NCBI RefSeq assembly: GCF_000164695.2
Contig: NC_014643.1
Span: forward strand, 1,054,001-1,118,000
Direction: 5' to 3'
DNA length: 64,000 nt
DNA from: Rothia dentocariosa ATCC 17931
Lineage (GTDB): Bacteria > Actinomycetota > Actinomycetes > Actinomycetales > Micrococcaceae
This document shows positions 51,956 through 61,223 of this stretch, in pieces; position 1 is the first letter of the stretch; each line of letters starts with the position of its first letter. A program made the position numbers and the translations under genes. A model generated the notes under the pieces. It saw only the letters and a list, made by a program, of their open reading frames with translations, ran no database searches and was not told the DNA's origin.

Positions 51956-52534
51956 TTAAACGGTGAAACCGTAGGAGGTCAGCAGATGCGGCAGACCACC
52001 GGTGAATGGATCTTCTACGGCTTTGAAACGCCATTCGCCGTTGTGGCGGTACACCATCGCGAAGAGTACAGCGGGCGCTGCCGAGCAGTCTTCGGAAAGG
52101 TCGTAACGAGCGATTTCTTCGTTAGTGTCGTCGTTTATCAGACGTACATAAGCGTTACGTACTACACCGAAATTCTTACCGGTTTTTTCGCCTTCGTAGA
52201 TAGAGGCGAGGATGTGAAGGCGCTGTACCTTTGGGTCTACTTTATCGAGGTTCACGATAATGGTCTCATCGTCACCTTCAGCATCGCCAGTGCGGTTGTC
52301 ACCGGTGTGGACGACCGCGCCGTCAAGGCTGGTGGGATTGTTAAAGAAGACGAGGGATGCATCGTCAAAAAGGATCCTGTCATTTTCGTCGGTGATCATG
52401 ACGGATGCGTCAAGGTCATAGGCTTCACCCGCGAGGGATAGGTCCCAGCCCAGGCCGATGGTGAGGTTTTTCAGGCCCGGTGCCTCTTTGGTGAGATTGA
52501 TGGGGTTTCCTTTGGTGAGCTTAATAGCAGCCAC
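51956..52534 (-). CDS. terD: TerD-family protein (TerD/TerE type)
   Basis: A GTG start at 52534 follows GAAAGGA by 8 bases and gives the standard 192-residue protein (AAIKLTKGNPINLTKEAPGL). The frame is open further upstream but would overlap the previous gene. Core motifs are LTIGLGWD, YDLDASVMITD, GDNRTGDAEGDDETIIVNL and VDPKVQRLHILASIYEGE, with the acidic calcium loops intact. Confidence 0.93.
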   Translation of the reverse strand: MAAIKLTKGNPINLTKEAPGLKNLTIGLGWDLSLAGEAYDLDASVMITDENDRILFDDASLVFFNNPTSLDGAVVHTGDNRTGDAEGDDETIIVNLDKVDPKVQRLHILASIYEGEKTGKNFGVVRNAYVRLINDDTNEEIARYDLSEDCSAAPAVLFAMVYRHNGEWRFKAVEDPFTGGLPHLLTSYGFTV

Positions 52535-52547
52535 TATATTTTCCTTT

Positions 52548-53330
52548 CTATTTATGGTGTTGATATTCGCTGAGAAGGGCGATGGCACAGGTAACGTAAC
52601 CATCCTCACTTAATATTAGCGTACCCTCTCCTAAATCCCGGGTTATGTGCATATCGGGATTAGTGAGCTGAAGGTTCCTGCCGATCAGTTTTAAAGATCG
52701 TAGTAGCGTCAAAGATTTAGGGGGAATTGTCAAAACTGTGCCTGCTGCGTTGAGCGATATTCGGGTCATCCGAGAGGCGGCATCAGTTGGGGGAGCGGAT
52801 GAACCCGACAGCATAACACTCTCACCATCCCAGTTCAGCAGGAATGCAGTCATATCGGTTCCGGTAATACGCAGTTCTCCTACGGCGGTTTGTACCGCAT
52901 CGAGCATAAAGAGACGTTCGCTCGGGTGAGCGTCGGTGATATTGGGGATGTGACCCCACCAGTGCGGTTCACGCAGGTGTTCGGATGGAGGAGTTATGGT
53001 TTTTGCCGTGTCTGCGGGTTGAGAATGCTGCCAAGATTCAGACGATTCCGGGGTGTAGGTTGCCGTCCCGCGAGATTTGCTCATATTTGGGGGCTTAATC
53101 TGCCGGTGCTGCACCGGCTGCGCTGTCCCGGATGCGCCCATCGCTCGGTTCGCCTGGCGGCTTATACTCCGCTGAGTATGCTGCGCCCTCCGGTGCCCTT
53201 GCTGATCAGAGGGAATATCTGCAGACTGCGGCTCCCGGTTTGTTGCTGCGGCAGCAGAGGGGGATGCTTGAGGACGTGCTTTCGGCTCAGGATCTGCTAT
53301 GTAGGCAGTGATAAAACTGTAGCGACTCAT
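52548..53330 (-). CDS. Hypothetical Ter-operon protein with Pro/Gln-rich N-terminus
   Basis: The 260-aa protein starts in an ATGA overlap with the preceding TerD-like gene, so it belongs to the operon. The first 125 residues or so are Pro/Gln/Ser/Ala-rich and probably disordered. The second half is a compact domain (VGELRITGTDMTAFLLNWDG, ISLNAAGTVLTIPPKSL, LGEGTLILSEDGYVTCAIALL). I recognise no family. The strand-rich half could be a distant TerD-like or FHA-like fold, but no motif supports either. Confidence 0.65.
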   Translation of the reverse strand: MSRYSFITAYIADPEPKARPQASPSAAAATNREPQSADIPSDQQGHRRAQHTQRSISRQANRAMGASGTAQPVQHRQIKPPNMSKSRGTATYTPESSESWQHSQPADTAKTITPPSEHLREPHWWGHIPNITDAHPSERLFMLDAVQTAVGELRITGTDMTAFLLNWDGESVMLSGSSAPPTDAASRMTRISLNAAGTVLTIPPKSLTLLRSLKLIGRNLQLTNPDMHITRDLGEGTLILSEDGYVTCAIALLSEYQHHK

Positions 53331-53857
53331 AACCCAAACCCTTGAAGCATGGCGGAAACACTATGCCATTCATCGCACACAGCCCGCACTTTCCATTCAC
53401 CGCGGTGCCGGTACACCTGCATCAGCCGTACCGCCGCGCTGCGACCTACCTGCACGAGTGGGGCACGGAACATTGTTTTTCCGGTGGCGGGGTTTATCAT
53501 GCGTGCTCGAATCCCACTGGCACGGTTGAGCCGCACGGTACTTTCCCCGTTTGTGAAGAGCACGATCTCCAGGGAATCTACGTCCTGGGGCACAGTGGGA
53601 AGGTGCAGATCGAACTGCATCTGATCGTCGCCCATGAGTTCGCGGCGGCGAACACTGCCCGCACGGTCTAAGACCTGGTGAGCAAATACAAAGTCTTGCC
53701 GCGAAACTAGTTTGCCGTTCGAGGTGAGAAGTACCCCTGCCTCCAGAGATTCACGTAAAAGCGGTTCGTCGGTGCGCCACCGCAGTCCTACCAGCACGTG
53801 GTCGAGATCGGGTGCTTCCTGGGTAAGATTGACGTTCTGACCAATGCTCAGTTCCAT
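53327..53857 (-). CDS. TerD-like protein, divergent
   Basis: The 176-aa protein keeps the TerD outline: LSIGQNVNLTQEAPDLDHVLVGLRW, a middle with GDDQMQFDLHLPTVPQDVDSLEIVLF, and LMQVYRHRGEWKVRAV near the end. The usual YDLDAS strand and the acidic GEGDDE loop are weakened, so calcium binding may be lost. It starts directly after the stop of the upstream gene. Confidence 0.82.
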   Translation of the reverse strand: MELSIGQNVNLTQEAPDLDHVLVGLRWRTDEPLLRESLEAGVLLTSNGKLVSRQDFVFAHQVLDRAGSVRRRELMGDDQMQFDLHLPTVPQDVDSLEIVLFTNGESTVRLNRASGIRARMINPATGKTMFRAPLVQVGRSAAVRLMQVYRHRGEWKVRAVCDEWHSVSAMLQGFGL

Positions 53858-54373
53858 TTATACCGCCATTCTCTTGCGCATGAACAGGGTGTGCGTTTCA
53901 AGTTCAAGGCTGTTATCTGCCCGCACAAGGTTAAGCGCTGTGACGAATTCCTGATTTGCATCAGTAAGAGCCTGCACCAGCTCGGAGGTTTGCTCCGGGG
54001 TGGGGTTGTGCGTGCGGGTGTAGACAGTCAACAGATTCGGTACATAGGTGGTTAGTGCCGTCTGGAGCGTGTATTCCGTCGTTGAGGGCAGGGTTGCGCG
54101 GGTATCACTGCCCGTTTCTGCCGTTATTTTGCGGTAGGTTTCGACCATCTCGAAGGCGGGTACGAGTGCGCGCGGGGGTACAGACACGGCAAAATCCGCC
54201 AAATAATGCGAGGCATCATCTAGCACATGCTGGGACTGGCGCAGGTACGTGGGCTCCGGGGCAGAAGAATGAGCCGAGGCATACTCCTGCGCCGGGGCAT
54301 CCGTGACGTTTTCTTGTTGGGAGCGGAACGGGGAATCGTCCGGCACACCGAAAAACCGTTTGATAACGCCCAC
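53858..54373 (-). CDS. Hypothetical helical protein between telA-like and TerD-like genes
   Basis: The 171-aa protein starts MGVIKRFFGVP, has a flexible segment to about residue 45, then continuous helices (HVLDDASHYLADFAV, FEMVETYRKITAETG, SELVQALTDANQEFVTALNLV). The gap to the TelA gene is 8 bases. Small helical proteins of the XpaC type often neighbour telA, and this may be the functional equivalent, but I see no decisive motif. Confidence 0.6.
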   Translation of the reverse strand: MGVIKRFFGVPDDSPFRSQQENVTDAPAQEYASAHSSAPEPTYLRQSQHVLDDASHYLADFAVSVPPRALVPAFEMVETYRKITAETGSDTRATLPSTTEYTLQTALTTYVPNLLTVYTRTHNPTPEQTSELVQALTDANQEFVTALNLVRADNSLELETHTLFMRKRMAV

Positions 54374-54381
54374 GTGTGCCT

Positions 54382-55620
54382 CTAATTCTGGGTGAGCGCG
54401 CGGTTTGTGGGAGTTCCGCTGGCGTGTGCAGGGGATTCGGGGGCATTATTCCTTCGTGTAACGCGCTCAAGAGATTCTGCCGTCAGTTCGCGCAGCATCT
54501 GGTTCGACTGGGCGAATGCTTCTACCGCCCCCTGGCGGAATGCGGAAACTTCGTCGAGCGCTTGAAGTACTTTTCCATGTGCCTGCGCCAAAACCTGCGG
54601 GTCGATTGCGGGTTGGGACGCCATCTGCTGGATGCGCGTAGCCTGCGAAGACAGCATATCGGCATTGCGCATAATAGCGTTCTCGGTGGTCTGCTTCAGA
54701 GCGCCAAGCTGCTGCAGAACCGCTTCCTGCATGCCTAAGGAACGGGCGATATAGGCGGTCATTTTGTATGCCCATAAGGTGGTGTCTTCGGCGCGGCGGA
54801 TACCGCGAATGAGCTCTTTGCCGTTGCTGGAGACAACATCGCTTGTCAGGTACGCCTGCCCGGCAATTTCAAGTTTAGTGAGCAGATCGCTGATGCGCTG
54901 TTCGGTCACATACAGAACCTTCTCGGTGTAGATGCGCGCGGTTTCTTCATCTCCTTCAAGACGAGTTTCTTCGGCGGCGGCACGCACCATATCGGAGAAC
55001 TGTTGAAGAACTGCGATCTTCTCGTTCAAATCCGTCATGCCTTCCTGAAGTTTCTCGCGCAGTTTCACGAGCTCCGCCTGCTGCATGACGAGCGCATCGG
55101 TGGATTTTTTCAGTTTTTTGCTGATGCCTTCAATATTTCTGTTGACGCTGGCGTACTGGTAGAAGAATTTCTCGATTTTGCTTTTGCCGCGCCCTATCAG
55201 GCGTTTTGCGATGCCGCGTTTACCGGGGGTACCGTCAATCGCGCTGTAATCCAGCGAGTTGATTTGTGCACGCAGTTCCGCCAGATTTTGAGATGCTTTG
55301 GTTTGTGGGGAGTCCGGCGCAAGCTCAAGCTCCTGCATATTGAGCAGGCGCTGGGTAACCATGTCGATGCCGTTGAAGGTATCGGAACCGTAGCTTGAAA
55401 TCGTATTTTCGAGGGTATCGAGAAGTGAAGGCGACTTCAGATCGGTGTTGTTGAGAGTGATAGCCAGTTCGTCTGCTTCATGACTGATAGTTGCAACCTC
55501 AGGGGCACGCGTTTCCCGTTTTACAAGGTCGATAGCTCCCGCTTGGTTAAGTTTAGGCGGTGCTTGAGTTACGACCGGCGGGGCACCAACTTGGGGTTCG
55601 GAAGTAGGGATTTCAGCCAT
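54382..55620 (-). CDS. telA: TelA-family toxic anion resistance protein
   Basis: The start at 55620 (MAEIPTSEPQ) follows GAGAGG by 7 bases and is preferred over one six codons upstream. The 412-aa protein is a long helical bundle of the TelA/KlaA family: NTISSYGSDTFNGIDMVTQ, RGKSKIEKFFYQYASVNRNIEGI, LQQFSDMVRAAAEETRLEGD, TEQRISDLLTKLEIAGQAYL, ALKQTTENAIMRNADMLSSQA. Members are tied to tellurite and other toxic-anion or envelope stress. It is the first gene of the seven-gene Ter operon. Confidence 0.88.
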   Translation of the reverse strand: MAEIPTSEPQVGAPPVVTQAPPKLNQAGAIDLVKRETRAPEVATISHEADELAITLNNTDLKSPSLLDTLENTISSYGSDTFNGIDMVTQRLLNMQELELAPDSPQTKASQNLAELRAQINSLDYSAIDGTPGKRGIAKRLIGRGKSKIEKFFYQYASVNRNIEGISKKLKKSTDALVMQQAELVKLREKLQEGMTDLNEKIAVLQQFSDMVRAAAEETRLEGDEETARIYTEKVLYVTEQRISDLLTKLEIAGQAYLTSDVVSSNGKELIRGIRRAEDTTLWAYKMTAYIARSLGMQEAVLQQLGALKQTTENAIMRNADMLSSQATRIQQMASQPAIDPQVLAQAHGKVLQALDEVSAFRQGAVEAFAQSNQMLRELTAESLERVTRRNNAPESPAHASGTPTNRALTQN

Positions 55621-55979
55621 GAGACATCCTCTCGTCATGTCGGAACATACTCTTCTATGGTACTCAGCGCAGTGTGCAGAAGAACGTCCTTTCGTTAGAA
55701 AGCAATAAAAGTTGCATAAAAAAGTACCGGTATGCCTGTGGATAACTTCTCCGGTTTCTTCGTTGCGGAGCGTAAAAACCTCGTTGTTTTATGGGTTTTT
55801 CTATGAAAATACGTGAAGGTCAAGATCGGTCTGCGAAGCACCACTCCCGCTTTATACTCTGGCAGAATCGAGCGAAATCTCACAGAGCGCATACCGCTGA
55901 AATCTGCTATAAACCTCTACTTAAGGTGGATAATGAAGGGACTTCCCGCATTTTGATGCCGCACGAAAGGGGATTCACG

Positions 55980-56633
55980 GTGGAATATGTGCTAACACGT
56001 CGTTCCGCGCTGGGTGCTGCGGGTGCCGGTGCGGTGCTTTTTACGGTTGCTTCATGCTCGAATGAACGCAGTGACTATGCCGGAGAAGTCAAACTCGAAA
56101 AATACGATAATTCTGCCGGTAGTTTTGAAGCCGCCACACGAGACACCCCGCCCAAGAACGTCCCCAAACCTATCAAACCTGAGAATGCAGATGAAAAGTC
56201 CGTTGCCGGGTTTTACGCGAGCCTAGCCTATATCGCCGCCGCTATGCAGTATATGTTCGCCACCGGTGACACCGGTCCCTACGATGACAGCGCGCTCACC
56301 GAGGACGAGAAACACTATGTTCATAATTCCTCAAATGAGCAAATACTGGCACGCATGAGGGAAGGGCAAAACTGGTATGAGAACCCGCGCGTCACTATCT
56401 CCCTGAATACTGCACAGCCCGCGATGGAAGGCGATACATATACGTGGGAAGGGAAGTTTTCTATGGAGTTCGGGAACTACCGTGTCGATCGTGGGCAGGT
56501 AAACGACCTAACGGAACGGCAAAAAAGTAATAGCGAAGACATGGTTTTCAAAGGAACATATACCAACGGGCGCTGGAGCATTGAAACTCGGTCAAAGACC
56601 GTAGCCTCACAGAGCTCTACAGCTACACCATAG
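55980..56633 (+). CDS. Putative Tat lipoprotein, array member 5
   Basis: The GTG at 55980 is chosen because GAAAGGGG lies about 7 bases upstream and it gives a signal peptide of family length (EYVLTRRSALGAAGAG, lipobox VASCSN). The open frame extends up to 55791 without a ribosome site. The linker is very short. The core has VKLEKYDNSAGSFEAATR, KNVPKPIKPENADEKSVAGFY, YTWEGKFSMEFGNYRV and FKGTYTNGRWSIE. It is the first lipoprotein after the Ter operon. Confidence 0.78.
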   Translation: MEYVLTRRSALGAAGAGAVLFTVASCSNERSDYAGEVKLEKYDNSAGSFEAATRDTPPKNVPKPIKPENADEKSVAGFYASLAYIAAAMQYMFATGDTGPYDDSALTEDEKHYVHNSSNEQILARMREGQNWYENPRVTISLNTAQPAMEGDTYTWEGKFSMEFGNYRVDRGQVNDLTERQKSNSEDMVFKGTYTNGRWSIETRSKTVASQSSTATP

Positions 56634-56828
56634 CGTTGTACCGTGCTTGGAAGGGATGCGCTCGGCGATGGTTTTTGGGTGTGTGCAGGGAAGATGAGAA
56701 AAATATAACAGCTTATGATGACGTCATATAACGCATGTTCGCACGGGTTAACGGCACAATAGTAAGGTACCCAGCCACATCACAGGGGTCTTAATCGTTG
56801 AAGATTAAGACGCCGAAAGGAATGAAAT

Positions 56829-57581
56829 ATGTCAGAAAGATCCTATGATTTTTCGCGCCGAACCGCTCTTGCGGTAGCCGGTGCGGTGGGCTCTGCGATG
56901 GTGCTGAGCGCCTGCGCTCCGAAGGTGAGAGGAATCGCATCCGAGCAGCAGAGTGCGGGGGCAACCGCATCCAGCTCTAGTTCCAGCTCTCCATCTAGTT
57001 CCAGTTCAAGTTCTTCGTCCAGTTCCAGCAATTATGCAGGCGAGGTTCGCTTCACGAGTTTCGATACCTCGGCGGGCGCCTATGAGCCTGCCACGAAAGA
57101 GCATCCGTCAAAGAACGTGCCTAAACCGACGAAACCCTCAGATATAAGCGACAAGTCGGCGGCAGGATTTTATGCCGCGATTGGCTATACGACGGCAGCC
57201 ATGCAGTACGCCATGGAAACACTGGACTTTAGCCTTGTGGCGGATGCGTTTCCACCAGAATACAAAGATGTCCTGGAATCTAAATTTAACCAGCTGAAAC
57301 AACAAACCACGAGCAGTAAATCATGGTTTGGCGGCCCCAAATTTAAAGCGATTCTCAAGAGCCCGGAACCGACGATGAACGGTACGAGTGCCACCTGGGA
57401 GGGAACAATATCGTTTTCGCTGGGTACCTTTTACGGGCCGAGTGGAGTAAGCCGAGAGTCTGAGACAGAGACATCAGATACCCTCTACCGCGGAACCTAC
57501 ACGGAAGGGCGCTGGTGGGCTATCTACGGCAGCTCCTCGGGTTCGTCAGGATCTGGATCGTCTCAAGAATTTTCACTCTAG
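56829..57581 (+). CDS. Putative Tat lipoprotein, array member 6
   Basis: AAAGGA lies upstream of the ATG. The signal has FSRRTALAVAG and lipobox LSACAP. A Ser-rich linker of about 25 residues leads to VRFTSFDTSAGAYEPATKEHPS, KNVPKPTKPSDISDKSAAGFYAA. The middle (FPPEYKDVLESKFNQLKQQ) resembles member 7 more than the others. It ends in a Gly/Ser tail. Confidence 0.8.
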   Translation: MSERSYDFSRRTALAVAGAVGSAMVLSACAPKVRGIASEQQSAGATASSSSSSSPSSSSSSSSSSSSNYAGEVRFTSFDTSAGAYEPATKEHPSKNVPKPTKPSDISDKSAAGFYAAIGYTTAAMQYAMETLDFSLVADAFPPEYKDVLESKFNQLKQQTTSSKSWFGGPKFKAILKSPEPTMNGTSATWEGTISFSLGTFYGPSGVSRESETETSDTLYRGTYTEGRWWAIYGSSSGSSGSGSSQEFSL

Positions 57582-57634
57582 AAACACCACACAGATATTC
57601 GGGCTAAGAAGTCCGCACCATGAAAGGAAAAAGA

Positions 57635-58321
57635 ATGTCCGCTCTACATGTCTCACGTCGTACCGCGTTTGGTTTGGCGGGTGCTGCCTCTGCGACCGTG
57701 GCGCTTGCTGCGTGCTCTGGAGGCGTTAACGGTGTCAGTTCCCAAAGCGAGCGCACCGACTTTAGCGGCGAGATCAAGTTCGATAGTTTTGACACTTCTG
57801 CGGGAGAATACAAGCCCGCAACCAAGGATCACCCCGCCGAAAATGTGCCGAAGCCGAAGAAGCCGGATAACGCTAACGAAAAGTCAGCGGCAGGTTTTTA
57901 CTCGTCTATTGGCTACCTTTTTGCATCCTTCCAGTACTTCTTCGAGTCTTTTGACCTCGAACCCCTGATGGAGGTTATGGTAGACAACACCGGACAGAAG
58001 GTGCCTGCGCCGCAATTTGAGCAGCTTAAGCAGATGGGCACCGGGGGAGTCGTGTGGTTTTATGACATGAAAATTACCAGTAGCCTCAAGACCCCGCAGC
58101 CGAAGATGGACGGCGACACCTATACCTGGGATGGAAGCGTTACCATAAAAATCGGCGGTATGGGTGGTCGTGGGGGCATGGGCCGGGAACTGAACAAGGA
58201 ACAGAGTCAAGACGTTACGTTCAAGGGAACCTATAAGGACGGTCAGTGGCGTATGACAGACCCAGAGCCCACTTCAACATCCGGAAGCTCATCGAGCTCC
58301 GGTTCGCTGTTTGGCATCTAG
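57635..58321 (+). CDS. Putative Tat lipoprotein, array member 7
   Basis: The start at 57635 (MSALHVSRRTAFGLAG) follows AAAGGA. An ATG at 57620 would put that ribosome site inside the gene. The lipobox is LAACSG. Core: IKFDSFDTSAGEYKPATKDHPA, NVPKPKKPDNANEKSAAGFY, TYTWDGSVTIKIGGMGG, FKGTYKDGQWRM. A Gly/Met-rich insert (GGMGGRGGMGRE) replaces the usual loop before the last strands. Confidence 0.8.
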   Translation: MSALHVSRRTAFGLAGAASATVALAACSGGVNGVSSQSERTDFSGEIKFDSFDTSAGEYKPATKDHPAENVPKPKKPDNANEKSAAGFYSSIGYLFASFQYFFESFDLEPLMEVMVDNTGQKVPAPQFEQLKQMGTGGVVWFYDMKITSSLKTPQPKMDGDTYTWDGSVTIKIGGMGGRGGMGRELNKEQSQDVTFKGTYKDGQWRMTDPEPTSTSGSSSSSGSLFGI

Positions 58322-58445
58322 CGAAATTTTACGGTGAGAGTATTCATTTCTCGTTATCGTGATGGATAGCGGGTATATGCATATGCTGTACCTCCGATGA
58401 TCGATACCACCCGAGTGTCAGGGCTTGGGTTCCGAAAGGACTAGC

Positions 58446-59246
58446 ATGTCTTCATTGAATATCTCTCGCCGTTCCACGCTTGGGTTCCTTGGCGCCGGTT
58501 CTGCGGCGGTGGCTCTTGCTGCCTGTTCCGGGGCAAATAATGCCGGCGGGTCAGGCTCCTCCGCATCCGGTGGCCAAGACCAAAAGGACTACAGTGGCGA
58601 GGTGAAATTCGACAACTACGACACCTCTGCGGGTAAGTACGAGCCCGGCACCAAGGAACAGCCCCCGAAGAACTTCCCCAAGCCCCTCAAACCAGAGCAG
58701 ATGGGTGAGAAATCCGTCGCTGGTTTCTATGCGGCTATCGGGTACATGGTTGCGGCATGGCAGTATTTTAATAACGCCAATGATCCTGCCCCATTTATGG
58801 AAGTTGCTCTCGATCCTCAGGGGAATAAGCTCCCTGCCGATCAGGTTCAGCAAGCTGTTGAAGAACGGAAAAAGCAAAAAACCTGGGCTGAGGACCATAA
58901 ACTGACTGCCATTCTAGACTCCCCGCAACCCAAGACTGACGGTGACACCTATACTTGGAACGGAAAGATGAAGGCTACCAACGGCTCCTTTGTTGTGATA
59001 GGGGGTCAGGCTATAGATGTCCCTAAAGAGAAGATGACAGAAGAAGCGCCTGCGGTCTTCAAAGGAATCTATAAAGACGGTACCTGGTGGTTGTCCTATC
59101 CTCAGCAAAGCAGCGGAGGTTCTTCAGACGCTCAGGGTGGCTCCCAGAATCAGCAGCAGGGACAGAACCAGGAGCAAACCCCGCAGCAGCAGGCTCCGCA
59201 GGAAGGAGCCGGGGAAGGCGCATCTGGCAACGGCGGGGCACAGTAG
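58446..59246 (+). CDS. Putative Tat lipoprotein, array member 8
   Basis: ATG at 58446 follows GAAAGGA. ISRRSTLGFLG and LAACSG form the signal. Core: VKFDNYDTSAGKYEPGTKEQPP, KNFPKPLKPEQMGEKSVAGFY, TYTWNGKMKATNGSFVV, FKGIYKDGTWWLSY. It is the longest member because of a C-terminal Gln/Gly/Ala-rich tail of about 45 residues, perhaps a flexible wall-spanning or interaction segment. Confidence 0.8.
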   Translation: MSSLNISRRSTLGFLGAGSAAVALAACSGANNAGGSGSSASGGQDQKDYSGEVKFDNYDTSAGKYEPGTKEQPPKNFPKPLKPEQMGEKSVAGFYAAIGYMVAAWQYFNNANDPAPFMEVALDPQGNKLPADQVQQAVEERKKQKTWAEDHKLTAILDSPQPKTDGDTYTWNGKMKATNGSFVVIGGQAIDVPKEKMTEEAPAVFKGIYKDGTWWLSYPQQSSGGSSDAQGGSQNQQQGQNQEQTPQQQAPQEGAGEGASGNGGAQ

Positions 59247-59296
59247 CAATACCGCGCAATCGTCTAGGAGAACCGAGTGTAGGTTCCTACTTAAAG

Positions 59297-59332
59297 AAAA
59301 CCCGCAGGAAGCATGGCGTTCTTGCGGGTTTT
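59297..59332. terminator. Terminator after lipoprotein 8
   Basis: AAAACCCGCAGGAA (59297-59310) pairs with 59319-59332, one mismatch, ending in TTTT. It lies 50 bases past the stop. Confidence 0.88.
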
Positions 59333-59472
59333 CCGCGCTCTTAGCTGAATCTTTGCTCAGGGAACACTTAAACCTCGCATGAATTTCTACATCATGTACA
59401 TAATGGGAATATACCCAACCACAGTTTGCGCCTTGATGCACGGGTAAAAGGCGCTGAAAGGACACCATTTCG

Positions 59473-60240
59473 ATGCCCTCCCACACCTCCCGTCGTTTTC
59501 CTCGCCGTTCCGCGCTCACATTGTTGGGCATAGGCTCAGCGGGATTTATCGCCTCCTGCCTATCAAGAAACCAAGGATCTGCCACAAACTCTGATGAAAC
59601 CCGCACCGATTTCGCGGGTGAGGTTAAATTCGATACATATGATGAATCTGCAGGAGCCTTTAAACCCGCAACTCGTGATCATCCGGCTCAGAACGTGCCT
59701 GTGCCCATCAGACCCGAGCATATGAACGATAAATCTGTGCAGGGGCTTTACAATACGATCGCCTATATTTCCGCCGCCCTCCAATATATGAACGCCACCG
59801 GCAACACCCGGTTTTATGATGAAAGCGCCGCCGCAGAGCCGGGACATAGCGTCATGCGCGGCGAAAAAGACGAAAAAGCGTTCTCTTTAATGCGTGAAGG
59901 GCGCGTCTGGTTCGATAACCCCGCAGCCACAGTAACCCTCAAAACCTCCGAACCGACTATCAAGGGCGATACCTACACCTGGGAAGGAAAGACCACCCTC
60001 GATTACGGAACCTTTCAGGTGGGCGAGAAAGAGACCGTGAACCTTTCTCTCGCGAAACGGTACGAAGTTGCCCAGACCACCTTCACCGCGGTGCATCGTG
60101 ACGGCCGCTGGTGGTGTAAGGTGAGCGTTCCTGAAAAGATTGTGGGAGCCCCCGAAAGAACTGATCTTTTCTCGCATTTTAGGATGCGTGTAGAAGACCT
60201 AACCCCTACGCCGGTGCCTACACCGGAGGCAAAGAAATAA
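59473..60240 (+). CDS. Putative Tat lipoprotein, array member 9
   Basis: GAAAGGA lies about 10 bases before the ATG. The signal has FPRRSALTLLG and lipobox IASCLS. Core: VKFDTYDESAGAFKPATRDHPA, NVPVPIRPEHMNDKSVQGLY, TYTWEGKTTLDYGTFQV. The C-terminal end is longer than in the others and charged (LFSHFRMRVEDLTPTPVPTPE). It resembles members 1 and 5 in the helical half. Confidence 0.8.
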   Translation: MPSHTSRRFPRRSALTLLGIGSAGFIASCLSRNQGSATNSDETRTDFAGEVKFDTYDESAGAFKPATRDHPAQNVPVPIRPEHMNDKSVQGLYNTIAYISAALQYMNATGNTRFYDESAAAEPGHSVMRGEKDEKAFSLMREGRVWFDNPAATVTLKTSEPTIKGDTYTWEGKTTLDYGTFQVGEKETVNLSLAKRYEVAQTTFTAVHRDGRWWCKVSVPEKIVGAPERTDLFSHFRMRVEDLTPTPVPTPEAKK

Positions 60241-60465
60241 GGCGCTGAGGGTTTTCGGTTATGGATGTGCGTACCAGCAAATAGTCAGCTGAATGGCCTC
60301 AACCTGGGAATATGCAGAAATACCTGCGGCAATCCCAAGCATAAATCATGGCGCATGGCAGGATAGTTAGAGGTAACCCAACCACAAGGAGCGCTCATGC
60401 TCTCTGCCCTAAACACGGATATCTTATTGTTATCCGGGCATAAGTAAGGCGCCGAAAGGAATACT

Positions 60466-61185
60466 ATGAATATCCCAGCACATTATCTGACCCGCCGTTC
60501 CGCTCTTGGGGTGATCGGCGCCGGTTCTGCGGCGGTTGCTCTTGCCGCGTGCTCGACCAGTAATTCTAATGGCGGCGGCGGTTCTGATTCGTCGAAGCGT
60601 GACGATTACAGCGGCGAGGTGAAGTTCGAGAAGTTTGATACTTCGGCCGGGAACTATGAGCCTGCAACCCGTGAGCATCCGGCGAAGAATGTTCCGAAAC
60701 CTATTAAGCCGGATAACCTGAATGATAAATCGGTGGAGGGCTTCTACGCCAACATTGGGTTCATCATGGCTGCAATCCAGTACTTGGGGGGAACATGGAA
60801 CGTCGATCCGTTATTAGAAACCAACTTCGATTATAAGGACTCTCTCGCGCAGACTATAAAAACATATATAAAAGAGGATTACACTGAGAAAAACTGGACC
60901 GATGTCAAGTTCAAAATCTCTTTGGATACCCCTCAACCGACGATCGAGGGCGATAAATACAACTGGAATGGCAAAATAATTGTAGACCGCGGAAATTTTT
61001 ATGTATATAGTCGCCAGGCGCATGATGTTCCCCAAGATCAGCGTATCAGTGAAGAGGCGGCGACATTTATTGGTACCTATCAGGATGGTAAGTGGAAAAT
61101 CAGCATTGAGACAAGTAAATCCGCGTCCCCTGGCGCTGGCAGCGGGTCGTCCACTGGTTCCGGTCTGGGCGGATTCGGATTCTAA
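60466..61185 (+). CDS. Putative Tat lipoprotein, array member 10
   Basis: GAAAGGA precedes the ATG. From TRRSALGVIGAG to KPDNLNDKSVEGFY the protein is almost identical to member 11, at DNA level as well (about 60477-60745). The middle (YKDSLAQTIKTYIKEDYTEKN) then shares nothing obvious with it and is strongly AT-rich, before TFIGTYQDGKWKISIE returns. This is a conserved shell with an exchanged core. Confidence 0.82.
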   Translation: MNIPAHYLTRRSALGVIGAGSAAVALAACSTSNSNGGGGSDSSKRDDYSGEVKFEKFDTSAGNYEPATREHPAKNVPKPIKPDNLNDKSVEGFYANIGFIMAAIQYLGGTWNVDPLLETNFDYKDSLAQTIKTYIKEDYTEKNWTDVKFKISLDTPQPTIEGDKYNWNGKIIVDRGNFYVYSRQAHDVPQDQRISEEAATFIGTYQDGKWKISIETSKSASPGAGSGSSTGSGLGGFGF

Positions 61186-61223
61186 CATCATAAAGCAGAA
61201 GGTCTGAACAGAAAGGAAATATT

